Below are positions 7,973-17,133 of a DNA stretch of 64,000 nucleotides, one piece after another (the first letter of the stretch is position 1; each line of letters begins with the position of its first letter). Source of the DNA: Crossiella equi (GTDB taxonomy: Bacteria; Actinomycetota; Actinomycetes; Mycobacteriales; Pseudonocardiaceae). The stretch is from contig NZ_JAGIOO010000001.1 in NCBI RefSeq assembly GCF_017876755.1, forward strand, positions 5,999,786 to 6,063,785. Direction: 5' to 3'. The position numbers and the translations under genes are program-made. A model generated the notes under the pieces. That model was not told the origin of the DNA. It ran no database searches and saw only the letters and a program-made list of their open reading frames with translations.

Positions 7973-9178
7973 ATGACCGAGACCTTGTCCGCGCCGACGT
8001 TCCCGATGCAGCGGCAGTGCCCGTTCCACCCGCCGCAGGAGATCAGCGAGATCCGAGACTCCGGCCAGCCGGTGACGCGCATGACGTTCCCCAGCGGTGA
8101 CGAGGCGTGGGTGGTGACCAGGCACGCCGACATCCGCGCGGTGCTCAACGACCCGCGCTTCTCCGTGACCGCCCGCAAGTTCCTGCTTTCGCGCTACCAG
8201 CCGAAGGAGCAGCCCAAGCCCCGCAAGGGCATGCTGCTGAGCATGGACGCGCCGGAGCACCCGGCCTACCGCAAGCTGCTCACCAAGGAGTTCACCGTCC
8301 GCCGCATGCAGCACCTGCGGCCGCGCATCCAGCAGATCGTGGACGAGCACCTGGACGCCATGGCCGCCAAGGGCGGGCCGGTGGACCTGGTCGCCGAGCT
8401 CGCGCTGCCGGTGCCCTCGCTGGTGATCTGCGAGCTGCTCGGCGTGCCCTACGCCGACCGTGACCACTTCCAGACCGTGACGATGGACCTGCTGCGCATC
8501 GACATCTCGCCGGAGAAGCGGATGGCCGCGGTGGAGGCCTTCGACCGGTACCTGTCCGCGCTGGTGGAGGCCAAGCGCCTGGAGCCGGGTGAGGACCTGC
8601 TCTCCGACCTGATCGCGCGGGCCACCGAGGGCGAGGAGCTGCTTGAGCACGACGTGCTGGTCAGCTTCGCGTTCCTGCTGCTCATCGCCGGGCACGAGAC
8701 CACCGCGAACATGATCGGCCTGTCCACCACCGCGCTGCTGGAGCACCCCGACCAGCTCGAGCTGCTGCGCGAGCAGCCGGAGCTCGCGGACAAGGCCGTC
8801 GAGGAGCTGCTGCGCTACCTGACGATCATCCACCACGGACTGCAGCGCACCGCCCTGGAGGACGTGGAGCTGGGCGGCGCGCACATCAAGGCGGGCGACT
8901 ACCTGTCGCTGCACGTGGCCTCGGCCAACCTCGACCCGGCCCTGCTGCCCGAGGGAGACCGCCTGGACATCACCCGCACCCCGGGCCCGCACCTGGCCTT
9001 CGGCTTCGGCCCGCACCAGTGCCTGGGCCAGCAGCTGGCCCGCATGGAGCTGCGCGTGGTGTTCAGCACGCTGTTCCAGCGCTTCCCGACGCTGCGCCTG
9101 GCCACGCCGCTGGCGGAGGTGCCGTTCCGGTCCGACATGGCCATCTACGGCGTGCACAAGCTCATGGTGACCTGGTGA
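7973..9178 (+). CDS. Cytochrome P450, CYP105-like (first of a tandem pair)
   Basis: A 401-residue soluble class I P450. The I helix carries the oxygen-activating LIAGHETTANM, the K helix has EELLRYL (ExxR) and the heme loop is AFGFGPHQCLGQQLAR with the Cys ligand near residue 350. These fit actinomycete CYP105-type enzymes, which hydroxylate xenobiotics or specialised metabolites. A GGAGGG ribosome-binding site precedes the ATG. The gene is the first of four (P450, P450, ferredoxin, reductase) and its stop overlaps the next start by one base. Substrate cannot be read from sequence. Confidence 0.93.
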   Translation: MTETLSAPTFPMQRQCPFHPPQEISEIRDSGQPVTRMTFPSGDEAWVVTRHADIRAVLNDPRFSVTARKFLLSRYQPKEQPKPRKGMLLSMDAPEHPAYRKLLTKEFTVRRMQHLRPRIQQIVDEHLDAMAAKGGPVDLVAELALPVPSLVICELLGVPYADRDHFQTVTMDLLRIDISPEKRMAAVEAFDRYLSALVEAKRLEPGEDLLSDLIARATEGEELLEHDVLVSFAFLLLIAGHETTANMIGLSTTALLEHPDQLELLREQPELADKAVEELLRYLTIIHHGLQRTALEDVELGGAHIKAGDYLSLHVASANLDPALLPEGDRLDITRTPGPHLAFGFGPHQCLGQQLARMELRVVFSTLFQRFPTLRLATPLAEVPFRSDMAIYGVHKLMVTW

Positions 9179-10359
9179 TGACCGCGCCGCTGTCCCTGCC
9201 GGTCGACCGCCCGGCAGGCTGCCCCTTCCACCAGCCCGAGCTGCCGGAGCGGTCCGTCACCCGGGTCGGCTTCCCCAGCACGGACGAGGGCTGGCTGGTC
9301 ACCAAGCCCGCCGACATCCGCGCGGTGCTCAGCGACCCCCGGTTCTCCGCGGCGAGCAGGCGGCTGCTGTTCAGCAAGGGCCAGCCGCAGAACCTGCCCC
9401 TGCGGCCCGGGGCGTTCATCGGCATGGACGCCCCGGAGCACCCGGCCTACCGCAAGCTGCTGACCAGCGTGTTCACCGTCAAGCGGATGCAGGCGCTGAA
9501 ACCGCGTGTGCAGGAGATCGTGGACGAGCGGCTGGCCGCGATGGCCGCACTCGGCGGCGAGGCCGACCTGGTCGCGGAGTTCGCGCTGCCGGTGCCCTCG
9601 CTGGTGATCTGCCAGCTGCTCGGGGTGCCCTACGAGGACCGGGACGAGTTCCAGTCCATCACCGGTGACCTGCTCCGGCTGGATACCACGCTCGAACGCC
9701 GCGACGCCGCCCTGGCCAAGATCGACGGCTACCTCGGCGCCCTGGTCGCGGCCAAGCGCCGGGAGCCGGACGAGGCGCTGCTGTCGAGGCTGGTCCAGCA
9801 GGCCGACGCCGGTGTGGAGCTGCTCACCGACGAGGTCCTGGTCGGCTTCGCCACGCTGCTGCTGGTGGCCGGGCACGAGACCACGGCCAACCAGATCGCG
9901 CTGTCCACCGCGCTGCTGCTGCAACACCCGGACCAGCTCGCGCTGCTGCGGGACCGCCCGGAGCTCGCGCCCCGGGCGACCGAGGAGCTGCTGCGGTACC
10001 TGACGATCGTGCAGCACGGCCTGCAGCGCACCGCGGTCGAGGACGTCGAGGTCGGCGGCACACTGGTCAAGGCGGGGGAGTACGTCTCGCTGCACCTGGG
10101 CGTGGCCAACACCGACCCCTCGCTGCTGGCCGACGGCGAACGGCTGGACCTGACCCGGCCGCCGTCGCCACACCTGGCCTTCGGCTACGGCCCGCACCAG
10201 TGCCTGGGCCAGCAGCTCGCGCGCATCGAGATCCAGCTCGCGCTGACCTCGCTGTTCCAGCGCTTTCCCGGGCTGGCGCTGGCCGCGCCGCTCCACGAGA
10301 TCCCGTTCCGGACGGAGATGGCCGTCTACGGCGTGCACCGCCTGCCGGTGCGGTGGTGA
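9178..10359 (+). CDS. Cytochrome P450, CYP105-like (second of a tandem pair)
   Basis: A 393-residue P450 clearly paralogous to its upstream neighbour: the same RRMQ/KRMQ helix region, VPSLVICELLG versus VPSLVICQLLG, VAGHETTANQI in the I helix, EELLRYLTIV and the heme loop AFGYGPHQCLGQQLAR. The ATG at 9178 shares its A with the upstream TGA, so translation is coupled. I place the start here and not further upstream because the shorter N-terminus (MTAPLSLPVDRPAGCPFHQ) aligns with the first P450's CPFHPP region. Retention of two similar enzymes suggests different substrate or positional specificity. Confidence 0.93.
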   Translation: MTAPLSLPVDRPAGCPFHQPELPERSVTRVGFPSTDEGWLVTKPADIRAVLSDPRFSAASRRLLFSKGQPQNLPLRPGAFIGMDAPEHPAYRKLLTSVFTVKRMQALKPRVQEIVDERLAAMAALGGEADLVAEFALPVPSLVICQLLGVPYEDRDEFQSITGDLLRLDTTLERRDAALAKIDGYLGALVAAKRREPDEALLSRLVQQADAGVELLTDEVLVGFATLLLVAGHETTANQIALSTALLLQHPDQLALLRDRPELAPRATEELLRYLTIVQHGLQRTAVEDVEVGGTLVKAGEYVSLHLGVANTDPSLLADGERLDLTRPPSPHLAFGYGPHQCLGQQLARIEIQLALTSLFQRFPGLALAAPLHEIPFRTEMAVYGVHRLPVRW

Positions 10360-10370
10360 GAGGAGTACCC

Positions 10371-10565
10371 ATGAAGGTGTTGGTGGACCAGGAGCGCTGC
10401 TGTGGCGCCGGGTCCTGCGTGCTGGCCGCGCCGGACATCTTCGACCAGCGGGAGGAGGACGGCATCGTGGTGTTGTTGAACGCCACACCTGACGACGCCG
10501 ACCGCCCGCTGGTGGAAGATGCGGTGAGCCGCTGTCCGGCGGCCGCGATCTCGGTAGTGGAGTAG
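10371..10565 (+). CDS. [3Fe-4S] ferredoxin
   Basis: A 64-residue electron carrier. Cys10, Cys16 and Cys55 (in ERCCGAGSC and SRCPAAAI) follow the three-Cys spacing of actinomycete P450-partner ferredoxins; the extra Cys11 is unlikely to be a ligand. The acidic composition suits docking to P450 and reductase. AGGAG lies 7 nt before the ATG, and the gene sits 11 bp after the second P450, so it is the natural redox partner of both. Confidence 0.95.
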   Translation: MKVLVDQERCCGAGSCVLAAPDIFDQREEDGIVVLLNATPDDADRPLVEDAVSRCPAAAISVVE

Positions 10566-10570
10566 ACACG

Positions 10571-11752
10571 GTGTTGCGTCAGGTCGTCGTGGTGGGAGCC
10601 TCCGCCGCTGGGTTGACCACGGTGGAGGCCCTGCGCAGGGCGGGGTACGAGGGCAAGGTCACGATGGTCGGTGCCGAGGCGCACCTGCCCTACGACCGGC
10701 CACCGCTGTCCAAGCAGGTGCTGTGCGGGGACTGGGAACCGGCCCGCGCCCAGCTGCGTGGCGAGGAGCACATCGCCGGGCTGGACGTCGAGCTGGTGCT
10801 CGGCAACGCCGCGGCGGGGCTGGACCTGGCCACCCGTGAGGTGACGCTGGCCGACGGCGCGAAGCTGGGCTACGACGGCCTGGTCATCGCCACCGGCGTC
10901 ACCGCGCGCAGCCTGCCCAGCGCGGACGGCCTGGCCGGGGTGCACGTGCTGCGCACCCTGGACGACGCCCTGGCGCTGCGCACCGAGCTGCTCGCCTCGC
11001 CCAAGGTCGTCGTGGTCGGCGCTGGGCTGATCGGCTGCGAGGTCGCGGCCACCGCCCGCAAGCTCGGCGCCGAGGTCACCCTGGTCGAACCGCTGGCCGC
11101 GCCCATGGAGCGCGTGCTGGGCACCCGGCTCGGCGAGCTGGTCACCCAGGTGCACCAGGACCAGGGCGTCGCGGTGCGCACCGGGGTTGGCGTGGCCACC
11201 CTGGAGGGCGCGCTCGGCCGGGTCAGCGCGGTCGTGCTCGACGACGGCACCAAGCTGCCCGCGGACGTGGTGGTGCTGGGCATCGGCGCCACCCCGGCCG
11301 TCGGCTGGTTGCAGGGCAGCGGGCTCACCGCGGGTGTCACGGGTGTGCGGTGCGACGCCACCTGCCAGGCCGCGCCCGGGGTCTACGCCGCCGGGGACGT
11401 CGCCAGCTGGCTGCACCTGGGTCTCGGCGAGCAGGTGCGCCTGGAGCACCGCACCAACGCCACCGAGCAGGCCCTGGCCGTGGCGAAGAACCTGCTCGCC
11501 GACGAGGGCGCGGGCCAGGCGTACACGCCGCTGCCGTACTACTGGAGCGACCAGTACGACCTGAAGATCATGGGCTTCGGCCTGCCCGGTGCCCAGGACG
11601 AGGTCGAGATCGTCGAGGGCGACCTGGAGTCGCGCAAGTTCGTGGCGCTGTACCGCCGGGGCGGCCGGGTGACCGGCGCGGTCGGCTGGAACAGCGCGCG
11701 GGCGATGCGGCCCTACCGCCAGCAGGTGCTGGACGGCATGACCCCGGCCTGA
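10571..11752 (+). CDS. NAD(P)H-ferredoxin reductase, FAD-dependent
   Basis: A 393-residue reductase with two Rossmann motifs: GASAAGL near the N-terminus for FAD and VVVVGAGLIGCEVAATA around residues 140-160 for the nicotinamide nucleotide. VYAAGDVASW is the second FAD-binding block, and the C-terminal domain (YYWSDQYDLKIMGFG) is typical of putidaredoxin-reductase-like enzymes. It passes electrons from NAD(P)H to the ferredoxin encoded 5 bp upstream, completing a self-contained class I P450 system. GTG start. A strong hairpin follows 15 bp after the stop. Confidence 0.94.
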   Translation: MLRQVVVVGASAAGLTTVEALRRAGYEGKVTMVGAEAHLPYDRPPLSKQVLCGDWEPARAQLRGEEHIAGLDVELVLGNAAAGLDLATREVTLADGAKLGYDGLVIATGVTARSLPSADGLAGVHVLRTLDDALALRTELLASPKVVVVGAGLIGCEVAATARKLGAEVTLVEPLAAPMERVLGTRLGELVTQVHQDQGVAVRTGVGVATLEGALGRVSAVVLDDGTKLPADVVVLGIGATPAVGWLQGSGLTAGVTGVRCDATCQAAPGVYAAGDVASWLHLGLGEQVRLEHRTNATEQALAVAKNLLADEGAGQAYTPLPYYWSDQYDLKIMGFGLPGAQDEVEIVEGDLESRKFVALYRRGGRVTGAVGWNSARAMRPYRQQVLDGMTPA

Positions 11753-11766
11753 CCGCGTACTCGGGG

Positions 11767-11810
11767 AACTGCCCCCGCGGGCGGCCGGACGGGCGCCCGC
11801 GGGGGCGGTT
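11767..11810 (+). terminator. Rho-independent-type hairpin after the P450 operon
   Basis: Seventeen-base arms (11767-11783 and 11794-11810) pair with one G-T wobble around a 10-nt loop; the stem is dominated by GCCCCCGCGGGCG. It directly follows the reductase gene and precedes an independently started regulator gene. No U tract, as is usual in actinomycetes. Confidence 0.8.
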
Positions 11811-11879
11811 TGCCGGAGCCGTGGCCACTGCGCCGAGCGCACCACTACCTTCGACCGAGAGGGGCAGGGGAGGGGCGCG

Positions 11880-14705
11880 ATGCGCGGGGCGTTTGTCGGC
11901 CGGGGGGCCGAGCTTGCCGAACTGGTGTCTGTTGTGGACGGACCGCCGTCGGCGCACTTCAGGTTCGTGCAGGTGGTGGGGGAGCCCGGGATCGGCAAGA
12001 GCCGCCTGCTTGCCGAGCTCGCCGACGCGGCCCGGGCCCGTGGCCAGGAGGTCGTGGTCGGCCGGGCCACCGAGTTCGAGACCGACCGGCCCTTCGGGGT
12101 GCTCGCCGACGCCCTGGACGACCACTTCGCCGCCCTCGGGCCCGCCTGGTTCGACCGGCTGGGCGAGCTGACCGTCACCCGCTGCGCCGCGGTGTTCCCC
12201 GCGTTCGGGGACGGCGTCGAGCACCCGGGCGCCGAGCGGAACGTGCTGCACCGCGCGGTGCGGGCCGCGCTGGAGGCGGCCACCGGGCGGCGCGGGCTGC
12301 TGGTCGTGCTGGACGACCTGCACTGGGCCGACGCGGCCACCCTGGAGCTGCTCGACCACCTCGCCCGCCGCCCCGGGCGCGGACGGCTCACGTTCGTGGT
12401 GGCCTACCGGCCGCGCCAGCTGTCCACCGCCGGGCACACCATGCTGGCCAGGGCGCTCAGCGACGGCAACGGCCACCGCCTGGAGCTCGCGCCGCTGGGC
12501 CAGGAGGCCGCCGCGCGGCTGCTCGGCCCGGAGACCGGGCGCGCCCGCGCGCTGGCGCTGCACCGGGCCAGCCGGGGCAACCCGCTGTACCTGCAGGCGC
12601 TGGCCAGGGCATCCGTGCCCGCCGAGTGGGCCAACGCGCCGGAGGAGGTCACCGAGGAGCTGCCCGCGCACGTGCGGGCGGCGCTGCTGTCCGAAGTGGA
12701 CAGACTGGACGAGGTGACCCGGCTCGTGGTGCGCGGTGCCGCGGTGGCGGGCGAGCCGGTGGACGCCGAGCTGGTCGCGGTCACCTGCGAGCTGCCCCTC
12801 GCGCGGGTGCGGGCGGCGGTGGACGCGGCCCTGGCCGCCGATGTGCTGCGCGGTGGCACCGGTACACGCGCGGTGGAGTTCCGGCACCCGCTGCTGCGCC
12901 ACCTGGTCTACGACGCGGCCCCGCTGAGCTGGCGCGAGGAGGCACACCGCAGGCTGGCCGAGGTGCTGCGGCAGCGCGGTGTGCGACCCGAACACCTGGC
13001 CCGGCACCTGGAACGCACCGCGCGGGCCGGGGACGCCGAGACGGCGGCGGTGCTGGTCGAGGCCGCCCGCCAGGTGCGTTTCCGCGCACCCGCCACGGCC
13101 GCGCGCTGGCTGGCCGCGGCGCTGGAGCTGGTCGAGGCCGGGCCGCTCGTGCGGGTGGAGCTGGCGGACGCGCTCACCGCCTCCGGGCAGTTCGAGGAGG
13201 GCGCGAGGGTGCTCGGCGACCTGGTGCGCCGCCGTCCGGGTACGCCGAACCCGGCGTACCCGCGCGCGGTGGTGCTGTGGTCGACGCTGGAGCGCTGGCT
13301 GGACCGGTTCCAGGGCGCGCCGGTGCTGCGGGAGGTGCTGGCCGCGGCCGACCCGGCCGACGTGGTGTCGGTGGCCGCGCTGCACCACGAGCTGGCCTAC
13401 ACCGCGCACGCCCGGGGCGAGGCGGCGCGGGCCGAGGAGCACGCGGCCCGGGTGGTGTCGGCACCGCCGGTGTCCGGGGTGCGCACGCTCCAGGCCAGCG
13501 CGTGCGGCCTGCTGTCCTTCAGCCGCCTGCTGGCCCGGGACCTGGCCGCGGCCAGCGACTGGATCGACCGGGCGATCACGGCCTTCGACGAGCTGACCGA
13601 CAACGAGCTGTCGGAGCACCTGCTGGCCATCGAACACGGCCACTGGGCGGCGCTGTTCCAGGGCCGGTACGAGGACGTGGTTCGGCACGGCAGGCGCATC
13701 CACGCGCTGGTCCGGGGCACGGGCCACCACCTGGTGCTGCTGCGCAGCCAGCTCCGCGCGGCCACGGCCCTGTTCATGCTGGGCGAGCTGGCCGAGGCGG
13801 AGCGGTGCACCGAGGACGCCATCGAACTGGCCACCCTGGTCGGCCGCCCCTTCGAGCTGGCGCTGAGCCTGCTGTTGATGAGCGAGGTCATCGGCGACCG
13901 GGGCGAGGTCGAACGCAGCCTGAAGTGCGCGGAGGAGGCGGTGGACCTGGCCCGCGCCCACGACATGCGCTCGATGGGCCCGGCCCTGTTCCAGCTGGCC
14001 GAGGCCCGCCGGATGAGCGGCCTGCCGGTGGACTTCGCCGAGGACTTCCCGGAGCTGGACTACGGCCACCCGGCCAGCCGGACCATGGAGCTGCCGGGCT
14101 TCCAGCTCGAACAGCTCATCCAGCACGCGGCGGCCCAGGGCCAGTTCACCTTCGCCGAGTCGGCCCTGCGCCACTGCCAGGCCCTGGTCCACGACCTGGC
14201 CCGGGGCTCGGCGGGCCACGCCCACCTGGCCGAAGCCCACCTCCGCCTGCTCCGGGGCGACCCGGACACCTCGGTCGAGCTGGCCAGGCGGGCGGTCGCG
14301 GAGTTCACCGCGGCCGAGCTCCCCCTGAACGCGGGCAAGGCCCGCCTGGCCCTGGGCATGGCCCTGGCCGAACTGGGCCGCCGGCCCGAGGCCCTGGCCG
14401 AGCTCGACCAGGCGGGCCGGACCTTCGCCGACCGGGGCGCCCTCCGCTGGGAGGAGCTGACGGTCAAACAGCAACGCCGTCAGGGCCGCCGGATCCCCAA
14501 ACCCGCTTCCCGGTCGGCCCCGGGCGAGCTGACCGCGCGGGAGTCCGAGATCGCCGAGCTGGTCAGCAAGGGCCACACGAACCGGGCGATCGCGGAACGC
14601 CTGGTCCTGAGCGAACGAACGGTCACCACCCACGTCTCCAACATCCTGGCCAAGCTCGACCTCCCCTCCCGGACCGCGCTGGCGGCCTACCTGCTGCGGA
14701 GCTGA
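11880..14705 (+). CDS. Large LuxR-family (LAL-type) ATPase regulator
   Basis: A 941-residue transcription regulator. An N-terminal AAA/NTPase domain has Walker A GEPGIGKSR (about residues 37-45) and Walker B LLVVLDDLHWAD (about 140-150). A long helical TPR-like middle follows, and the last 60 residues are a LuxR helix-turn-helix (LTARESEIAELVSKGHTNRA, then SERTVTTHVSNILAKL). Such proteins activate specialised-metabolite or catabolic genes after binding ATP and often a sugar or inducer. The ATG has a GGGGAGG element upstream. It follows the P450 operon but is separated from it by a terminator, so its target is uncertain. Confidence 0.9.
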   Translation: MRGAFVGRGAELAELVSVVDGPPSAHFRFVQVVGEPGIGKSRLLAELADAARARGQEVVVGRATEFETDRPFGVLADALDDHFAALGPAWFDRLGELTVTRCAAVFPAFGDGVEHPGAERNVLHRAVRAALEAATGRRGLLVVLDDLHWADAATLELLDHLARRPGRGRLTFVVAYRPRQLSTAGHTMLARALSDGNGHRLELAPLGQEAAARLLGPETGRARALALHRASRGNPLYLQALARASVPAEWANAPEEVTEELPAHVRAALLSEVDRLDEVTRLVVRGAAVAGEPVDAELVAVTCELPLARVRAAVDAALAADVLRGGTGTRAVEFRHPLLRHLVYDAAPLSWREEAHRRLAEVLRQRGVRPEHLARHLERTARAGDAETAAVLVEAARQVRFRAPATAARWLAAALELVEAGPLVRVELADALTASGQFEEGARVLGDLVRRRPGTPNPAYPRAVVLWSTLERWLDRFQGAPVLREVLAAADPADVVSVAALHHELAYTAHARGEAARAEEHAARVVSAPPVSGVRTLQASACGLLSFSRLLARDLAAASDWIDRAITAFDELTDNELSEHLLAIEHGHWAALFQGRYEDVVRHGRRIHALVRGTGHHLVLLRSQLRAATALFMLGELAEAERCTEDAIELATLVGRPFELALSLLLMSEVIGDRGEVERSLKCAEEAVDLARAHDMRSMGPALFQLAEARRMSGLPVDFAEDFPELDYGHPASRTMELPGFQLEQLIQHAAAQGQFTFAESALRHCQALVHDLARGSAGHAHLAEAHLRLLRGDPDTSVELARRAVAEFTAAELPLNAGKARLALGMALAELGRRPEALAELDQAGRTFADRGALRWEELTVKQQRRQGRRIPKPASRSAPGELTARESEIAELVSKGHTNRAIAERLVLSERTVTTHVSNILAKLDLPSRTALAAYLLRS

Positions 14706-14707
14706 GG

Positions 14708-17098
14708 TCAGGGCGCCAGCGGGTTCTCCGGCCACTTGTGCTTGGGGTACCGCCCCCGGAGCTCCGCCCGGACCTGCGGGTAACCCGTGCGCCAGAACGA
14801 CTCCAGGTCACTGGTGACCGCCGCGGGGCGTCCGGCCGGGGAGAGCAGGTGCAGCAGGACCGGGACCGCGCCGTCGGCGATGCGGGGCGTGCGGGTCCAG
14901 CCGAAGGCGTGCTGGACCTTGACCGGGAGGGTGGGGGTGTCCTGGCTGTAGTCCAGGCGGGCCCGGTTGCCCGTCGGGAGCTGGAGGCGTTCCGGGGCCA
15001 GCTCGTCCAGGCGGGTCGCGGCGGGCCAGGGCAGGAGGCGGCGCAGGGCCTGGGTGGTGTCGGTCCGGGCGAGATCCGAGCGGCGGCGGGCGGTGGCGAG
15101 CTCCGGACCCAGCCAGGTGTCCACTGTGGACAACAGGGTCTCGTCGTCCACCGCGGGCCACGGCGCGCCCAGCGTGCGGTGCAGGAAGGCGAGGCGGGCC
15201 CGGAGGGAGGCCGCCGACTCCGGCCACGGGAGCAGGCCGAGGCCCTCCCGGTGCAGGCCCTCGGCCAGGGCCGCACGCACGGCCTCCGGGGCGGGGGTGC
15301 GCAAGGGCTTGTCCGACAACGTGATCGCGCCCAGGCGTTCGACCCGGCGGGCCACCACGTCGCCGTCCTGCCAGGCGATCTCGTCCACTGTGGACAGCAG
15401 CTCGGCTCCGGCCTGCCTCGCCAGGTGCTCGTCCGCGGCCGCCGCCAGGCGGATCTGGCCGTGGGTCTTGCCCGGGGAGCGGTCCGCCACCGCCACCGCC
15501 AGCCACTCGGCCTCGGTCAGGCCGTCCGCGCCGCCGCGCAGCTCGACCGCCGTGCCGCCCGCCAGCAGGTACACCCCCGGCTGGCCACGGCGGCGGCGCG
15601 CCAGGCGTTCCGGGTAGGCCAGGGCCGCGATCAGCGCGGGGTCGTCGCGGCCGTCCTTCGACTTCCCCAGGGTGCGGGCGAGGCGGTCGGACTCGCGGCG
15701 CCAGCGCGGGGTGCCCGGGGTGCCCTCGCGCAGGCGGCGCAGCGAGGTCGCCAGGTCCGGGGAGGTGGCCAGCGTGCTGTCGTCCAGGACCGCGACCACC
15801 TCGGCCGCCCGGGTCGCGCCCACCCGGCGCGCGCCGTCCACCAGGGCCCGGGCGAAGCGCGGGTGCGTGCCCAGCTCGGCCAGCTCCCGGCCCCGCGCGG
15901 TCAGCGCGCCCTCGGCGTCGAGCGCGCCCAGCGCCCGCAGGACCGCGCGGCCCGCGTCCAGCGCGCCCGCCGGGGGCTGGTCCCACCACAGCAGGCCGCC
16001 GCCGTCCGGGGTGCCCCAGCACGCCAGCTCCAGGGCCAGGCGCGTCAGGTCGGCCTGGCGGATCTCCGGCTCCGGGTACCGCGGCAGCGTCGCCTGCTCG
16101 TGCTCCGGCCAGCAGCGGTACACCCGGCCCGGCGCCTCGCGCCCCGCCCGGCCCGCGCGCTGGTCGGCAACCGCCGCCGAGACCCGCTGTGTCACCAGCC
16201 CCGACATGCCCCGACGGTGGTCCACTGTGGACAACCGGGCCAGGCCGGAGTCGACCACCGCGCGCACGCCCGGCACGGTCAGGCTGGACTCCGCCACCGC
16301 CGTGGCCAGCACCACCCGCCGCCGGGGGCCCGGGCGCAGCGCCGCGTCCTGGGCCGCCGCGGGCAGCCTGCCGTGCAGCGGCAGCACGTCCGCGTCCAGC
16401 CCGCCGAGCAGGCCGGTCACCCGGTTGATCTCGGCCGCGCCGGGCAGGAACGCCAGCACGTCGCCGTCCCCGTCCGCCAGCGCCGTGCGCACCGCCGCCG
16501 CCACCGCCTGCTCGACCCGCTGGCCCCGCACCGGGGGCGTGTACCGCAGCTCGGTCGGGAAGGTCACCGCCTCCACCCGCAGCACCGGGGCGTCCCCGAG
16601 CAGCCCCGCCACCCGCTCCGCGGCCACCGTCGCCGAGGTCGCCAGCAGCCGCAGGTCCTCGCGCAGCCCGGCCCGCGCGTCCAGCAGCAGCGCCAGCAGC
16701 AGGTCGGCGTCCAGGTGCCGCTCGTGGCACTCGTCCAGCACCACTACGTCCGCGCTCGCCAGCTCCGGGTCGTTCTGCAACCGCCGCACCAGCAGGCCGG
16801 AGGTCACCACCTCCACGCGCGTGCGCGCCGAGCGCTTGCGGTCCCCGCGCACCGCGTAGCCGACCGTCTCGCCTACCGGTTCGCCCAGCAGCTGTGCCAT
16901 CCGGGCCGCCGCCGCCCGCGCGGCCAGCCGCCTCGGCTCGGCGACCACCACCCGTGCGCCGTCCTCGGCCAGCGCCAGCGGGACCAGCGTGGTCTTGCCG
17001 GTACCGGGCGGGGCGACGAGCACCGCCGCGCCGTGCGCGGTCAGCGTCGCGGTGATCTCCGGCAGCGCCGGGCGGACGGGCAGGTCGGGCAGCTCCAC
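14708..17098 (-). CDS. hrpB: ATP-dependent DExH helicase HrpB
   Basis: About 796 residues. Walker A APPGTGKTT (about 29-37), DECHER (DExH box), SATVAAE (motif III-like), and the second RecA domain with ATAVAESSLTVPGV and QRAGRAGREAPG. The C-terminal half, ending PPARSGRGGRAWP-free and instead RYPKHKWPENPLAP, is the HrpB-specific extension whose KHxWPEDP-like end is diagnostic. HrpB is a putative RNA helicase of unclear role. I start at the GTG 17096-17098 (MELPDLPVRPALPEI), which gives a family-typical length; upstream in-frame codons overlap the divergent gene. The coding strand carries three copies of a 12-bp palindrome. Confidence 0.9.
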   Translation of the reverse strand: MELPDLPVRPALPEITATLTAHGAAVLVAPPGTGKTTLVPLALAEDGARVVVAEPRRLAARAAAARMAQLLGEPVGETVGYAVRGDRKRSARTRVEVVTSGLLVRRLQNDPELASADVVVLDECHERHLDADLLLALLLDARAGLREDLRLLATSATVAAERVAGLLGDAPVLRVEAVTFPTELRYTPPVRGQRVEQAVAAAVRTALADGDGDVLAFLPGAAEINRVTGLLGGLDADVLPLHGRLPAAAQDAALRPGPRRRVVLATAVAESSLTVPGVRAVVDSGLARLSTVDHRRGMSGLVTQRVSAAVADQRAGRAGREAPGRVYRCWPEHEQATLPRYPEPEIRQADLTRLALELACWGTPDGGGLLWWDQPPAGALDAGRAVLRALGALDAEGALTARGRELAELGTHPRFARALVDGARRVGATRAAEVVAVLDDSTLATSPDLATSLRRLREGTPGTPRWRRESDRLARTLGKSKDGRDDPALIAALAYPERLARRRRGQPGVYLLAGGTAVELRGGADGLTEAEWLAVAVADRSPGKTHGQIRLAAAADEHLARQAGAELLSTVDEIAWQDGDVVARRVERLGAITLSDKPLRTPAPEAVRAALAEGLHREGLGLLPWPESAASLRARLAFLHRTLGAPWPAVDDETLLSTVDTWLGPELATARRRSDLARTDTTQALRRLLPWPAATRLDELAPERLQLPTGNRARLDYSQDTPTLPVKVQHAFGWTRTPRIADGAVPVLLHLLSPAGRPAAVTSDLESFWRTGYPQVRAELRGRYPKHKWPENPLAP
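15120..15131. repeat. Dispersed palindrome TCCACTGTGGAC
   Basis: This 12-mer is present exactly at 15120-15131, 15384-15395, 16221-16232 and 59271-59282, and with one end change at 22770-22781. With one more base the arms are GTCCAC and GTGGAC around a central T. All copies are inside genes; four are read as Leu-Ser-Thr-Val-Asp, using an ACT or ACA Thr codon next to the rigid palindrome. Chance expectation in 64 kb is far below one. Confidence 0.75.
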
Positions 17099-17118
17099 GG
17101 GGCACAAGTCTGCCCTGG

Positions 17119-17133
17119 CACACTCCAGCCATG
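17119..17133 (+). promoter_or_regulatory. Possible leaderless-promoter signature
   Basis: CACACTCCAGCCATG ends in the start codon of the GT2 gene. Nearly the same 15-mer (CACACTCCGGCCATG) ends in the start codon of the lipoprotein gene at 45186-45200. CACACT six bases before ATG resembles the -10 box of leaderless actinomycete transcripts; neither gene has a ribosome-binding site. Confidence 0.35.
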
